From Methyloversatilis sp. (GTDB lineage Bacteria; Pseudomonadota; Gammaproteobacteria; Burkholderiales; Rhodocyclaceae), in assembly GCF_030698125.1 (NCBI RefSeq), contig NZ_JAUYNV010000028.1, forward strand, positions 1 to 35,948: a stretch of DNA of 35,948 bases, written 5' to 3'. Shown in pieces: positions 8,599 to 17,301 of the stretch. The notes beneath the pieces are model-generated. The model did no database searches and was not told where the DNA came from. It saw only the letters and a program-made list of their open reading frames with translations. A program made the translations under genes and the position numbers. Numbering within the stretch: position 1 is the first letter of the stretch; every line of letters begins with the position of its first letter.

Positions 8599-9119
8599 AC
8601 CAGCCCAGCTTCAGTTCGCGCCGCATCCTGCGCCCGGTCCGGCCGTGGTTCATCTGGCTGTCGCTGATGTTCGCGCTGCTGCTCAACCTGATGCCGCTCG
8701 GCCGCACGCCGATGCTGCCCGACTGGGTCGCGCTGGTGCTGTGCTTCTGGTGCGTGCGCGAGCCGCTGCGCGCGGGCATGGGCGCGGGCTTCGTGTTCGG
8801 CCTGCTGATGGACATCGGCTACGGCAGCCTGATGGGCCAGCACGCGCTGGCCTACGTGCTGCTCGCCTACACCGCCGGCACGTTTTCACGCCGCATCCTG
8901 TGGTTCGGGCCGCTGCAGCAGTCGCTGCACGTGCTGCCCATGCTGGTCGGCACGCAGCTGGTCATGCTGTGCGTGCGCCTGTCCACCGACGCGGAATTCC
9001 CCGGTCTGGGCTTTTTCGCCGGCAGCGTCATCGCCACGCTGCTGTGGTATCCGATCAGCTTCGTGCTGCTGCTGCCGCAATACCGGCCGGAGGACAAGGA
9101 TGAAAACCGTCCTATCTGA
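8595..9119 (+). CDS. mreD: Rod-shape-determining protein MreD
   Basis: The 174-residue, five- to six-helix membrane protein starts at the ATG overlapping the mreC stop (ATGA). It contains LNLMPLG, PDWVALVLCFWCVREP, the conserved GFVFGLLMDIGYGSLMGQHALAY segment and a final LLLPQYRP. MreD modulates MreC and PBP2 activity in the elongasome. A longer in-frame opening at 8466 overlaps mreC and is not needed. Confidence 0.95.
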   Translation: MNQPSFSSRRILRPVRPWFIWLSLMFALLLNLMPLGRTPMLPDWVALVLCFWCVREPLRAGMGAGFVFGLLMDIGYGSLMGQHALAYVLLAYTAGTFSRRILWFGPLQQSLHVLPMLVGTQLVMLCVRLSTDAEFPGLGFFAGSVIATLLWYPISFVLLLPQYRPEDKDENRPI

Positions 9120-9149
9120 GCGCGCCGCGAAACCCCTGTCTCGTTTTCC

Positions 9150-11039
9150 ATGAACGATCTGCACAGCCCGGAAATCCAGCTGGTGCGCTTCCGCCGCCGC
9201 GTGCTGTTCGCCGGCGCGCTGGTGCTGGTGTGCTTTTCGCTGCTGCTCGCGCGCTTCTTCTGGCTGCAGGTGGTGATGCACGACTACTACCGCACGCGCG
9301 CCGAAGACAACCGCATCGCGCTGCTGCCGGTGACGCCGAACCGCGGCCTCATCGTCGACCGCAAGGGCGAGGTGCTGGCGCGCAATTACTCGGCGTATAC
9401 GCTTGAGATACAGCCGTCGCGCGTCGACAACCTCGAGCGCACGATCGACGAGCTGGCGGCCATCGTCAATATCGAGGCGCGCGACCGCAAGCGCTTCCGC
9501 AAGCTGATGGACGAATCGCGCAACTTCGATTCGCTGCCCATCCGCACCCGGCTCAGCGACGACGAGGTCGCGCGCTTCATCGCGCAGCGCTATCGCTTCC
9601 CGGGCGTCGAGGTGCGCGCCCGGCTGTTCCGCCAGTACCCGAACGCCGAACTGGCGTCGCACGTGCTCGGCTACATGGGCCGCATCAACCGGCGCGACGC
9701 CGAGCGCATCCAGGAATCGGATGACGCGGCGAACTATCGCGGCACCGACCACATCGGCAAGAGCGGACTGGAGCAGCACTACGAGCGCGAGCTGCACGGT
9801 CTGACCGGCGTCGAGCAGGTCGAAGTGACCGCCGCGGGCCGCGCGGTGCGCGTGCTGTCGCGCACACCGCCGCAGCAGGGCAACAACCTGCGGCTGACGC
9901 TCGACGCCGGCCTGCAACGCGTCGTCGAAACCGCCTTCGGCGACCGGCGCGGCGCGCTGGTGGCGATCGAGCCGTCGACCGGCGGCGTGCTGGCGCTGGT
10001 CAGCAAGCCGACCTTCGACCCCAATCTGTTCGTCGATGGCATCGACACCACCAGCTGGGACGCGCTGAACAACTCGCCCGACTACCCGCTGCTCAACCGC
10101 GCCATCTATTCCGCCTACCCGCCAGGCTCGACCTTCAAGCCCTTCATGGCGCTGGGCGCGCTGACCGCCGGCAAGCGCACGCCTGAGTTCGCCATCGCCG
10201 ACCCGGGCTATTTCGACTTCGGCGGCCACCGCTTCCGCGACGACAAGGTGGGTGGCCACGGTTCGGTCGACATGCACAAGTCCATCGTGGTGTCGTGCAA
10301 CACCTATTACTACCGGCTCGCTTCCGACTGGGGCATCGACGGCATTTCGAACTTCATGGGGCAGCTCGGGCTGGGCAGCCGTACCGGCATCGACATTGAT
10401 GGCGAATCGACCGGCGTGCTGCCGTCGCAGGCGTGGAAGAAGAAGCGCTTCAAGCGGCCCGACCAGCAGAAATGGTATGCCGGCGAGACGATTTCGGTCG
10501 GCATCGGCCAGGGCTACAACGCCTACACGATGATCCAGCTGGCGCACGCCACCGCCATCCTGGCCGCCGACGGGGTCGTGTACCGGCCGCATGTGGTGCG
10601 CCAGATCGAAAATTCGCGCACCGGCGCCATCCAGCTGATCGAACCGGAACCGGTGCGCAGGGTCGATCTCAGGCAGGCGGATATCGACGTGATCAAGCGC
10701 GCCATGGAAGACGTGAACCGCGTCGGCACCGGCGCGCGCGCCTTTGCCGGTGCGCCCTACGTCGCAGCCGGCAAGACCGGCACGGCGCAGGCTTTCTCGC
10801 TGCGCGGCGGCGACCTGAAAACCAGCAAGCTGGCTGAAAAGCTGCGCGACCACGCGCTGTTCATCGCCTACGCACCGGCCGACGACCCGAAGATCGCGCT
10901 GGCCGTGCTGGTGGAAAACGCCGGTTTCGGTTCGCAATCGGCGGCGCCGATCGCGCGCCAGGTGTTTGACTACTATCTGCTGGGCAACCTGCCGGCCGGC
11001 CCGGCGCCAGAGGACACGGATGCAACTGACAGCGAATAG
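9150..11039 (+). CDS. mrdA: Penicillin-binding protein 2, peptidoglycan DD-transpeptidase
   Basis: PBP2 cross-links lateral-wall peptidoglycan together with RodA. The 629-residue protein has one N-terminal membrane helix (about 20-40), a PBP dimerisation domain (RGLIVDRKGEVLARN) and a transpeptidase domain with S327-T-F-K330, S382-C-N and K542-T-G motifs. It lies 30 bp after mreD and overlaps the start of rodA by 20 bp, so coupled expression is likely. Confidence 0.98.
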   Translation: MNDLHSPEIQLVRFRRRVLFAGALVLVCFSLLLARFFWLQVVMHDYYRTRAEDNRIALLPVTPNRGLIVDRKGEVLARNYSAYTLEIQPSRVDNLERTIDELAAIVNIEARDRKRFRKLMDESRNFDSLPIRTRLSDDEVARFIAQRYRFPGVEVRARLFRQYPNAELASHVLGYMGRINRRDAERIQESDDAANYRGTDHIGKSGLEQHYERELHGLTGVEQVEVTAAGRAVRVLSRTPPQQGNNLRLTLDAGLQRVVETAFGDRRGALVAIEPSTGGVLALVSKPTFDPNLFVDGIDTTSWDALNNSPDYPLLNRAIYSAYPPGSTFKPFMALGALTAGKRTPEFAIADPGYFDFGGHRFRDDKVGGHGSVDMHKSIVVSCNTYYYRLASDWGIDGISNFMGQLGLGSRTGIDIDGESTGVLPSQAWKKKRFKRPDQQKWYAGETISVGIGQGYNAYTMIQLAHATAILAADGVVYRPHVVRQIENSRTGAIQLIEPEPVRRVDLRQADIDVIKRAMEDVNRVGTGARAFAGAPYVAAGKTGTAQAFSLRGGDLKTSKLAEKLRDHALFIAYAPADDPKIALAVLVENAGFGSQSAAPIARQVFDYYLLGNLPAGPAPEDTDATDSE

Positions 11040-12186
11040 GTGGCTGTGGCTGCGCGGCACGCTGGGCAAAGTGCTGGGCAAGCTCGATCTGCCGCTGATG
11101 ATCATCGCCGGCACGCTGCTGGCGCTGGCCACGCTGGTCATGGCGAGCGCCACGGCCGACTTCGGTTTCCGCTTCGACGCCCATCTGGTCAATCTGGCGG
11201 CCGGCCTGACGGTGATGTTGCTGGTGGCACAGATTCCGCCGCTGCGCCTGATGCAGCTGGCGCTGCCGTTCTATCTGCTGGGTGTCGTGCTGCTGATCGG
11301 CGTCGAACTGTTCGGTGAAACGTCCAAGGGCGCGCAGCGCTGGCTCGACATCGGCTTCACGCGCATCCAGCCCTCGGAAATGCTGAAGATTTCGGTGCCG
11401 CTGATGCTCGCCTGGTATTTCCACCGCCACGAATCGCAGTTGCGGGTACGCGACTTCCTGGTCGCGCTGGTCATCCTGATCATTCCGGTCGGCCTCATCT
11501 TCCATCAGCCGGATCTGGGCACCGCCATCCTGGTGCTGGCGGCCGGCGTGTTCGTCATCTTCTTCGCCGGGCTGTCGTGGAAGCTCATCATTCCGGTGCT
11601 GGTGATCGGCGTGGTGGCGGTCACCACGGTGGCGGTCGAAGGCGACGCGCTGTGCGCCGAAGGCGTCAAGTGGCCGGGCTTCAAGGACTACCAGCGCCAG
11701 CGCGTGTGCACGCTGCTCGACCCGACGGCCGACCCGCGCGGCAGCGGCTTCCACATCATCCAGTCGAGCATCGCGATCGGCTCGGGCGGCGTGTTCGGCA
11801 AGGGCTGGAAGGAGGGCACGCAGACCCACCTCGAATTCGTGCCCGAGCGGCACACCGACTTCATCTTCGCGGTGATGGCGGAAGAGTTCGGCCTGCTCGG
11901 CTGCATCGTGCTGCTCGCCATATATATATTGCTGATCGGCCGCGGCCTGATGATTGCAGCCAGCGCGCCGCTGCTGTTTTCGCGCCTGCTGGCCGGCGCG
12001 ATTTCGCTGTCCTGCTTCACCTATGCTTTTGTGAACATGGGCATGGTGACCGGTGTGCTGCCGGTGGTCGGCGTGCCGCTGCCCTTCGTGAGTTACGGCG
12101 GCACCGCGCTGGTCACGCTGTGCATCGGGCTGGGCCTGCTGATGTCGATCGAGGCGCACCGGCGGTCCCGCCGGCGCGACCGCTGA
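11020..12186 (+). CDS. rodA: RodA, SEDS-family peptidoglycan glycosyltransferase
   Basis: RodA polymerises lipid II into glycan strands as the partner of PBP2. The 388-residue start is the ATG at 11020, preceded by an AGAGGA ribosome site at 11009-11014 inside mrdA; the in-frame opening at 10966 is not plausible. About ten membrane helices, with SEDS hallmarks GAQRWLDIGFTRIQPSEMLK, FHQPDLGTAILVLAAG, PERHTDFIFAVMAEEFG and LPFVSYGGTALV. The region after the FKDYQRQRV motif forms the large periplasmic loop. Confidence 0.98.
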   Translation: MQLTANRWLWLRGTLGKVLGKLDLPLMIIAGTLLALATLVMASATADFGFRFDAHLVNLAAGLTVMLLVAQIPPLRLMQLALPFYLLGVVLLIGVELFGETSKGAQRWLDIGFTRIQPSEMLKISVPLMLAWYFHRHESQLRVRDFLVALVILIIPVGLIFHQPDLGTAILVLAAGVFVIFFAGLSWKLIIPVLVIGVVAVTTVAVEGDALCAEGVKWPGFKDYQRQRVCTLLDPTADPRGSGFHIIQSSIAIGSGGVFGKGWKEGTQTHLEFVPERHTDFIFAVMAEEFGLLGCIVLLAIYILLIGRGLMIAASAPLLFSRLLAGAISLSCFTYAFVNMGMVTGVLPVVGVPLPFVSYGGTALVTLCIGLGLLMSIEAHRRSRRRDR

Positions 12187-12190
12187 GCCG

Positions 12191-13189
12191 ATGATCGCCG
12201 CCCGCAGCCGGTGGCCGGTGGCGCTGTGCGCCGTGCTGGCCGGCTGCGCCGGCGTGCCGGTCAGCGAACCGCCGGCCCCCACTGCACCCGCCGGTTCCGC
12301 ACCTGCCAGCACCGCGCCGGTCACCACCCCTGCGCCCTCGGGCAAGCCGCGCCCGGGCGGTTATTACCTTGACGATGGCCCGGGTGACCGCGCGCCAGAC
12401 GAACAGACTCTGGCCGCGATTCCCGACGCCGTGCCGCGCGACGAACCGATGCACCGCTTCGCCAACCGGCCCTACAGCGCGCTCGGCCTGAGTTTTGTGC
12501 CGCTGACCGAACACCGACCCTTCCGCCAGCGCGGGCGCGCGAGCTGGTACGGCCGCAAATTCCACGGCCAGAAAACGTCGAGCGGCGAGCCGTACGACAT
12601 GTACGGCATGACCGCCGCCCATGCCACCCTGCCCATCCCGAGCTATGCGCGGGTGACCCATCTGGCCAGCGGCCGCTCGGTCGTGGTGCGGGTGAATGAC
12701 CGGGGCCCGTTCAAGCCCGGCCGCGTGATCGACCTGTCGTGGACCGCTGCCGCCAAGCTCGGCTATGTGAATGACGGCAGCGCCGAAGTCGAGGTCGAGG
12801 CGGTGTTCGCACCGGGCAGCGCCGGCGACCTGCTGGCCCGGCGCGCCGCCGGGCAGCCGGAGATCGCGCGACCCGCACCGGGGCCGGCAGCAACCGCGGC
12901 GCCCGCCGACGATGTGATCGCCGCGCTGGCTGCCGACGGCGCACAAGACACGTCGACCGCCGGCCACTGGCTGCAGCTGGGCGCTTTCAGCACGCTCGAC
13001 AACGCGCAGGCCCTGTCGCGCCGCATCGCCGCAGCGCTCGGCGAGCTGGCCGACCGGATCAGCGTATCGAGTGACGGCGACCGCCACCGCGTGCGCGCCG
13101 GTCCGTTCGAAAGCCGCGACGCGGCGCAGGGCGCCGCCCGCGCGCTGCGCGACCAGCTCGGCCTTGAGGCGCTGCTGCTCACACGCTGA
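12191..13189 (+). CDS. rlpA: RlpA, septal-ring lytic transglycosylase lipoprotein
   Basis: RlpA cleaves denuded glycan strands at the septum. The 332-residue product has a lipobox LAGC (Cys19), a Pro/Ala-rich linker, a double-psi beta-barrel (about 112-205: RGRASWYGRKFHGQKTSSGE, YARVTHLASGRSVVVRVNDRGPF) and a C-terminal SPOR domain (about 255-330: WLQLGAFSTLDNAQALSRRI). It starts 4 bp after the rodA stop and ends the mre/mrd operon. The usual next gene, dacA, is 18 kb away. Confidence 0.95.
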   Translation: MIAARSRWPVALCAVLAGCAGVPVSEPPAPTAPAGSAPASTAPVTTPAPSGKPRPGGYYLDDGPGDRAPDEQTLAAIPDAVPRDEPMHRFANRPYSALGLSFVPLTEHRPFRQRGRASWYGRKFHGQKTSSGEPYDMYGMTAAHATLPIPSYARVTHLASGRSVVVRVNDRGPFKPGRVIDLSWTAAAKLGYVNDGSAEVEVEAVFAPGSAGDLLARRAAGQPEIARPAPGPAATAAPADDVIAALAADGAQDTSTAGHWLQLGAFSTLDNAQALSRRIAAALGELADRISVSSDGDRHRVRAGPFESRDAAQGAARALRDQLGLEALLLTR

Positions 13190-13348
13190 CTCGCCTGCTG
13201 ACCTTGCGCTGATCGCGCCGGGAGCAAGGCTCGCGGGGGCGCCGTAACACCTGCATACTAGCCATTACAGAGTTTGCTACATCCGCCTGCAACACTGCAT
13301 GCGTCGCGGTCCCGCTCGGGTGACCGCATTTCGCAGGCAGCGTCCGCC

Positions 13349-13933
13349 ATGTCCTCCCCCCGCAATTGCCTTCAAGCTATCTGGCGATCCGGCCTGACGG
13401 CTGCCCTGTGCGCCGGCCTGCTCGCCGCCTGTGCCTCGCCGCCCCGGCCGGCGCCCTACACCGGGTCGCCACGGCCACCGCCGGTGAAGGCGGTAACCGA
13501 TCTGTCGGTCTATCCGTCGCGCGGCCAGAACGCCACCACGCAGCGGCGCGACCGCTACGAATGCAATGCCTGGGCGGTCGGTGAATCAGGCTTCGATCCG
13601 GCGACCAGCCGCAACGTGCCGACACCGGTGCCGCGCGTCGAGGCCAACCCGCCGTCCGGCTACGGGCTCGCGGCCGGCACGGTGACCGGTGCCGTCATCG
13701 GCGCCGCGGTCGGCAGTCCGTATCACACGGGGCAGGGCGCAGCGATCGGTGCCGTGGTCGGTGCAGCCGCCGGTGCGGCATCGGACGCCTCGCGTGAAGC
13801 GCGTGCCGCCCGGGTCGAGGACGCCTATGCGCAGCGTGCCGCACAGCGCGACGCCGCCGGCAGCGAACAAGCGAACCGCTACCGGCGTGCGCTGGTGGCC
13901 TGTCTCGAAGGCCGCGGCTATGCCGTGCGCTGA
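13349..13933 (+). CDS. Glycine-zipper lipoprotein with split C-terminal module
   Basis: Starting at the ATG at 13349 gives 194 residues with a lipobox LLAAC (Cys28); the frame opens earlier (13274), but those residues would bury the signal peptide. Residues 51-84 (DLSVYPSRGQ...DRYECNAWAVGESGFDP) and 175-194 (YRRALVACLEGRGYAVR) match the C-terminal part of the next gene. Between them is a glycine zipper (about 104-143: GTVTGAVIGAAVG, AAIGAVVGAAAGAA), as in envelope proteins that insert into or stiffen the outer membrane. It lies 33 bp before the next gene. The function is unknown. Confidence 0.85.
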   Translation: MSSPRNCLQAIWRSGLTAALCAGLLAACASPPRPAPYTGSPRPPPVKAVTDLSVYPSRGQNATTQRRDRYECNAWAVGESGFDPATSRNVPTPVPRVEANPPSGYGLAAGTVTGAVIGAAVGSPYHTGQGAAIGAVVGAAAGAASDASREARAARVEDAYAQRAAQRDAAGSEQANRYRRALVACLEGRGYAVR

Positions 13934-13965
13934 TCACGCCGCATTCACCACAGGGACGACGCATC

Positions 13966-14934
13966 ATGGAACACGGTGACACGCAACACACCCGTCACAC
14001 CCGGCTCGGCCGTACCGGCGCGGCGCTCGTTGCGCTGTTGCTTCTGGGCAGCGGTGCCGCGTTTTCGCAGGAGGGACGCGGCGGCGGTGACCGCGGCGAT
14101 CGCGGTGGCGCGCGCCAGGGTCAGGAATCGCGCGGCGAGCGGCAGGGACCGCGCGAAGACCGCGGCGCCCGGGCGCCCCGCGAAGCTCAGCGCGACGGAC
14201 AACGCAACGCGCAGCGCAGCCCGGAGCGCACCGAACGACGCGACGCTGGTCGCAGCGACATGCGTGGCGACAACCGCGGCGACAACCGCAGTGACGCCGT
14301 GCCGCGCGACGACCGGCGCGGCGATCGCGCCGTGCCGCGCGCCGCCTACCAGAACCGCATCGAGCGGCACGTCCCGCAGGCCTACCACCCGGCGGGGCAC
14401 AGCCGGCATCCGGCGCACTACCCGGGCCGCGGCGTCGTGGTGCAGCGACTGCCGCGCGACGTGCATGTCCATCATTACCACGGCCGGCCGTACTACCGTT
14501 CGAGCGGCGTGTGGTACCGGCCGAGCGGCGCCTATTTCTCGGTCGTCGGCCCGCCGATCGGCGCCTTCATCACGGTGCTGCCCTGGGGTTACTCGGTGAT
14601 CGACTACGGCGGACGCCCTTACTACCGCTACGACGACGTGTATTACGCGCGGCGCGACGATGGCTATGTGGTGGTCGAGCCGCCGGAAGGCCGGTACGCC
14701 GACAGCGAGCCCGCCGGATCGGACGAGCTGTTCGTCTATCCCGCCGATGGCCAGAGCGTGGAACGGCAGGCGACCGACCGCTTCGAATGCCACGACTGGG
14801 CGTCGTCCCAGACCGGCTACGACCCGACCCGGGTGTCCGGTGGGCTACCGCCGGACCAGGCCGCCCCCGCGCGCATCGCCTATCTGCGCGCGATGACCGC
14901 CTGTCTGGAGGCGCGCAACTACACGGTGCGCTGA
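13966..14934 (+). CDS. DUF6515-like exported protein with Arg/Gly/Asp-rich region
   Basis: The 322-residue product has a signal peptide (hydrophobic about 18-33, GSGAAFSQ), a low-complexity RGD-type stretch (about 36-120: RGGGDRGDRGG, RSDMRGDNRGDNRSD) and a Tyr/His-rich domain (about 140-240: VHVHHYHGRPYYRSSGVWYRP, PPIGAFITVLPWGY, GRPYYRYDDVYY) like DUF6515 proteins. The end (about 252-322: ELFVYPADGQ...RFECHDWASSQTGYDP...ACLEARNYTVR) is paralogous to the preceding gene. Probably periplasmic or surface-located; role unknown. It converges with the CorC-like gene 20 bp away. Confidence 0.85.
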   Translation: MEHGDTQHTRHTRLGRTGAALVALLLLGSGAAFSQEGRGGGDRGDRGGARQGQESRGERQGPREDRGARAPREAQRDGQRNAQRSPERTERRDAGRSDMRGDNRGDNRSDAVPRDDRRGDRAVPRAAYQNRIERHVPQAYHPAGHSRHPAHYPGRGVVVQRLPRDVHVHHYHGRPYYRSSGVWYRPSGAYFSVVGPPIGAFITVLPWGYSVIDYGGRPYYRYDDVYYARRDDGYVVVEPPEGRYADSEPAGSDELFVYPADGQSVERQATDRFECHDWASSQTGYDPTRVSGGLPPDQAAPARIAYLRAMTACLEARNYTVR

Positions 14935-14954
14935 CGACCGGACCGTCGGGCGTT

Positions 14955-16283
14955 CTAGCCGGCCTCGGGCGGCGCGTCCGACAGTTCGGCACGAATCTGC
15001 TGCACCAGCACCTTGTCGATGCGGTTGCGATCCATGTCCATCACCTCGATCCGCAGACCCGGCAGCTCGAAGTAGTCAGCCGCCACGGGGATGCGGCCCA
15101 GCACGTGCAGCACGAAACCGCCCACGGTATGGAAGCCGCCGCTTTCCTCGCCCGGCAGTTCCTCGTCAAGCCCGACGACCGACTTGAGCTTGCTGATCGA
15201 CGTGCTGCCGTCGACCAGCCACGAACCGTCTTCGCGCTGCACGATTTCCTGCGCCTCGTCGATGTCTTCGACGGAGATGTCGCCGACGATGGCGGCCAGT
15301 ACGTCGTTGACCGTCACCAGGCCCTGCAGGTCGCCATACTCGTCGACCAGCAGCGCAAGGTGCTTGCGGGTGCGCCTGAAGTTTTCCAGCAACTGCGCGG
15401 TGCTGACCGTGTCGGGCACATACAGCGGCGGCGTCAGCAGGGCCTCGATGCTGGCGCGGTCTATCGTGATGCCGGCGAGCGAGCGCTTGAGCAGGCTGCC
15501 GGTCTGCAGCACACCGAGCACGTGCTCGATGCCGTCGCGGCAGACCAGCACGCGGCTGTGCGGGCTGTCGGCGATGCGCGCGCGAATCTCCTCTTCCGGG
15601 TCTTCGAGGTCGACCGCGAAAATATCCTTGCGCGGCGTCATGATGGCGCCGACGCGCTGCTCGTCCAGCCGCAGCACGTTCGACACGATCTGCTGCTCGC
15701 TCTGGTGGAATACCCCGGCTTCGGCGCCCTGACCCATCAGCACATTGATTTCCTCGTCGGTGATCGGGGGCTCTTCGGTGCGCCGGGCACCGACCAGGCG
15801 CAGGATGGTGTTGCTCGACACCGACAGCACGACCACCAGCGGCCGCGCGATCAGCGCCAGCAGCACCATCGGCCGCGAAATGAGCGAGGCGATGGTTTCC
15901 GGTGCCAGCAGTGCCAGCCGCTTCGGCACCAGTTCGCCGACCACGACCGAAAAATAGGTGATGCTGACCACGACGATCGACAGCGCGATCGTGCGCGCGT
16001 AGGGCTCGATCAGCGGAAAGCCGGCCAGCCAGACGGCCAGCGGATCGGCCAGTACGGTTTCGCCCATGGCCCCGCTCAGAATGCCGATCGAGGTGATGCC
16101 GACCTGGATGGTGGAAAAGAAATTCGATGGATCATCGTGCAGGCGGACCGCCGCCTGGGCGCCGCGATTACCATCGTCCGCCAGGCCGATCAGGCGCGCC
16201 TTGCGCGACGACACGATGGCAATTTCCGACATGGCGAACACGCCGTTGAGCAGAATCAGTGCAAACAGCAAGGCGATATCCAT
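14955..16283 (-). CDS. CorC/HlyC (CNNM-type) transporter-associated protein with CBS pair
   Basis: Starting at the ATG at 16283 gives 442 residues beginning with a membrane helix (MDIALLFALILLNGVFAMSEIAIVS). The frame extends 31 residues further upstream, but the helix start fits the family. Domains: DUF21/CNNM membrane domain (about 1-190), a CBS pair (about 205-325, IMTPRKDIFAVDLED, LLVDEYGDLQGLVTVNDVLAAIVGDI) and a CorC_HlyC domain (about 340-430). Relatives affect Mg2+/Co2+ homeostasis, or are annotated as hemolysins with little evidence. It lies next to metal-efflux clusters, which may be chance. Confidence 0.9.
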   Translation of the reverse strand: MDIALLFALILLNGVFAMSEIAIVSSRKARLIGLADDGNRGAQAAVRLHDDPSNFFSTIQVGITSIGILSGAMGETVLADPLAVWLAGFPLIEPYARTIALSIVVVSITYFSVVVGELVPKRLALLAPETIASLISRPMVLLALIARPLVVVLSVSSNTILRLVGARRTEEPPITDEEINVLMGQGAEAGVFHQSEQQIVSNVLRLDEQRVGAIMTPRKDIFAVDLEDPEEEIRARIADSPHSRVLVCRDGIEHVLGVLQTGSLLKRSLAGITIDRASIEALLTPPLYVPDTVSTAQLLENFRRTRKHLALLVDEYGDLQGLVTVNDVLAAIVGDISVEDIDEAQEIVQREDGSWLVDGSTSISKLKSVVGLDEELPGEESGGFHTVGGFVLHVLGRIPVAADYFELPGLRIEVMDMDRNRIDKVLVQQIRAELSDAPPEAG

Positions 16284-16441
16284 AAAGCAGGCCACCCGCG
16301 TTCGTTTGCGTGACCCCGGTGTGAACAAGCGCCCGATTATGGATGCACTGCGTAAAAATCGATAATCCCGGTGCAACGGGAGGACGATGACGCCGGGGCA
16401 TCAGGCGAACGCCGTCTGCTGACGCGTTTTTCTGCCCGCGG

Positions 16442-16771
16442 ATGACCGGATGGCCAATCACGGGGACCCTGCCCTTGCCCGAATTTTTCGTCGCCCGCTG
16501 GCATTGCCGCATACCCATCGCCCGACTGTTCTGGTGGGACATGCTGCTGGTCGGCACAGCCATCAATGGCGCACTGACGCTGGCGGGTCTGTTCGCGATC
16601 GCAAGCAGGCTGCCCGAGGTGGCGGCACATATCGCGTTTGCACTGCTGCTGCCGTACAACCTGTTCATCTTCTTTGCGGTGGTCCGCACGAGTTCAAGAC
16701 GGCGCACACCTTTCGCCCCGCTTTTCCAGCTGACGAGCCTCATCTGGCTTGTCACTTTCACGCTGATCTGA
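16442..16771 (+). CDS. Small three-helix inner-membrane protein, unknown function
   Basis: The 109-residue product has hydrophobic segments at about 30-53, 60-80 and 93-109 and a basic loop (RTSSRRRT). It is divergent from the CorC-like gene and 53 bp before the first metal-efflux gene. No strong ribosome site is seen before the ATG at 16442; the internal Met at about residue 34 is an alternative. Family not recognised. Confidence 0.6.
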   Translation: MTGWPITGTLPLPEFFVARWHCRIPIARLFWWDMLLVGTAINGALTLAGLFAIASRLPEVAAHIAFALLLPYNLFIFFAVVRTSSRRRTPFAPLFQLTSLIWLVTFTLI

Positions 16772-16824
16772 CCCCCCACGACCGGCCATCCGGCGACCCG
16801 TCCGGACCGTGCTAAGCTTTGACA

Positions 16825-17190
16825 ATGAAATCCGGCTTCCTGCCCCTGCTGCTCGCGCTCTGCCTGTTCTGGCAGTCGCTGGCTTTCGCAGGTATCGGCC
16901 ACAGTGTCGCCGCCCCGGCCGGAGGCGACGATCATCATGGCCACGCCTTCCTGCACCTGACGGAACAGGCACATCATCACCACGAAGACGGCATTCACTT
17001 CGACGATTCGTCGGAATCGGTGCAACACATGCAGGCTGACGGCCTGATCGGCACGGCCGGACCGCTGCCATCACCCTGCAATTTCCTTGCAACAACCCCG
17101 CCGCTTGACCCTCTCCCCGCGGTCGCCGCGTCCCGCGTGCCCGAGCCCTTCCTCGAAGGGCTGAAGCGACCTCCCAGACCGTTCAGCTGA
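16825..17190 (+). CDS. CzcI-like His-rich exported protein heading RND cluster 1
   Basis: The 121-residue product has a signal peptide (MKSGFLPLLLALCLFWQSLAFA) followed by a His/Asp-rich segment (GDDHHGHAFLHL, AHHHHEDGIHFDD), consistent with periplasmic metal binding, and ends EGLKRPPRPFS. Small exported proteins with a C-terminal RPPR-type motif sit ahead of czcCBA operons (CzcI-like); here the assignment rests on position and pattern. A TTG two codons earlier is possible. The second cluster starts with a similar gene. Confidence 0.75.
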   Translation: MKSGFLPLLLALCLFWQSLAFAGIGHSVAAPAGGDDHHGHAFLHLTEQAHHHHEDGIHFDDSSESVQHMQADGLIGTAGPLPSPCNFLATTPPLDPLPAVAASRVPEPFLEGLKRPPRPFS

Positions 17191-17201
17191 TTCCGCAACG
17201 G

Positions 17202-17224
17202 CCGATCCGCCTCCGGCGGATCGG
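17202..17224 (+). terminator. Hairpin between the CzcI-like gene and the outer-membrane factor gene
   Basis: CCGATCCGCC and GGCGGATCGG form a perfect 10-bp stem with a TCC loop, followed by ATTCCCTTT, a weak U-run. It lies 12 bp after the CzcI-like stop and 77 bp before the next start, so it may act as an attenuator or an RNA-stability element. Cluster 2 has a comparable hairpin in the same place. Confidence 0.45.
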
Positions 17225-17301
17225 ATTCCCTTTGGCTGGATGGACCGGTGCCCTGGCGTCTGCCCGGGCCGCGCGTGCATCCGTTCATGGATCGCTGAAC
17301 G

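Noticed and set aside
8886..11192. 768-codon minus-strand frame
   Set aside because: Antisense to mreD, mrdA and rodA; composition is typical of GC-rich shadow frames.
13274..13348. 25-codon upstream extension of the glycine-zipper lipoprotein
   Set aside because: It would place 25 polar residues before the signal peptide and lipobox; the ATG at 13349 fits better.
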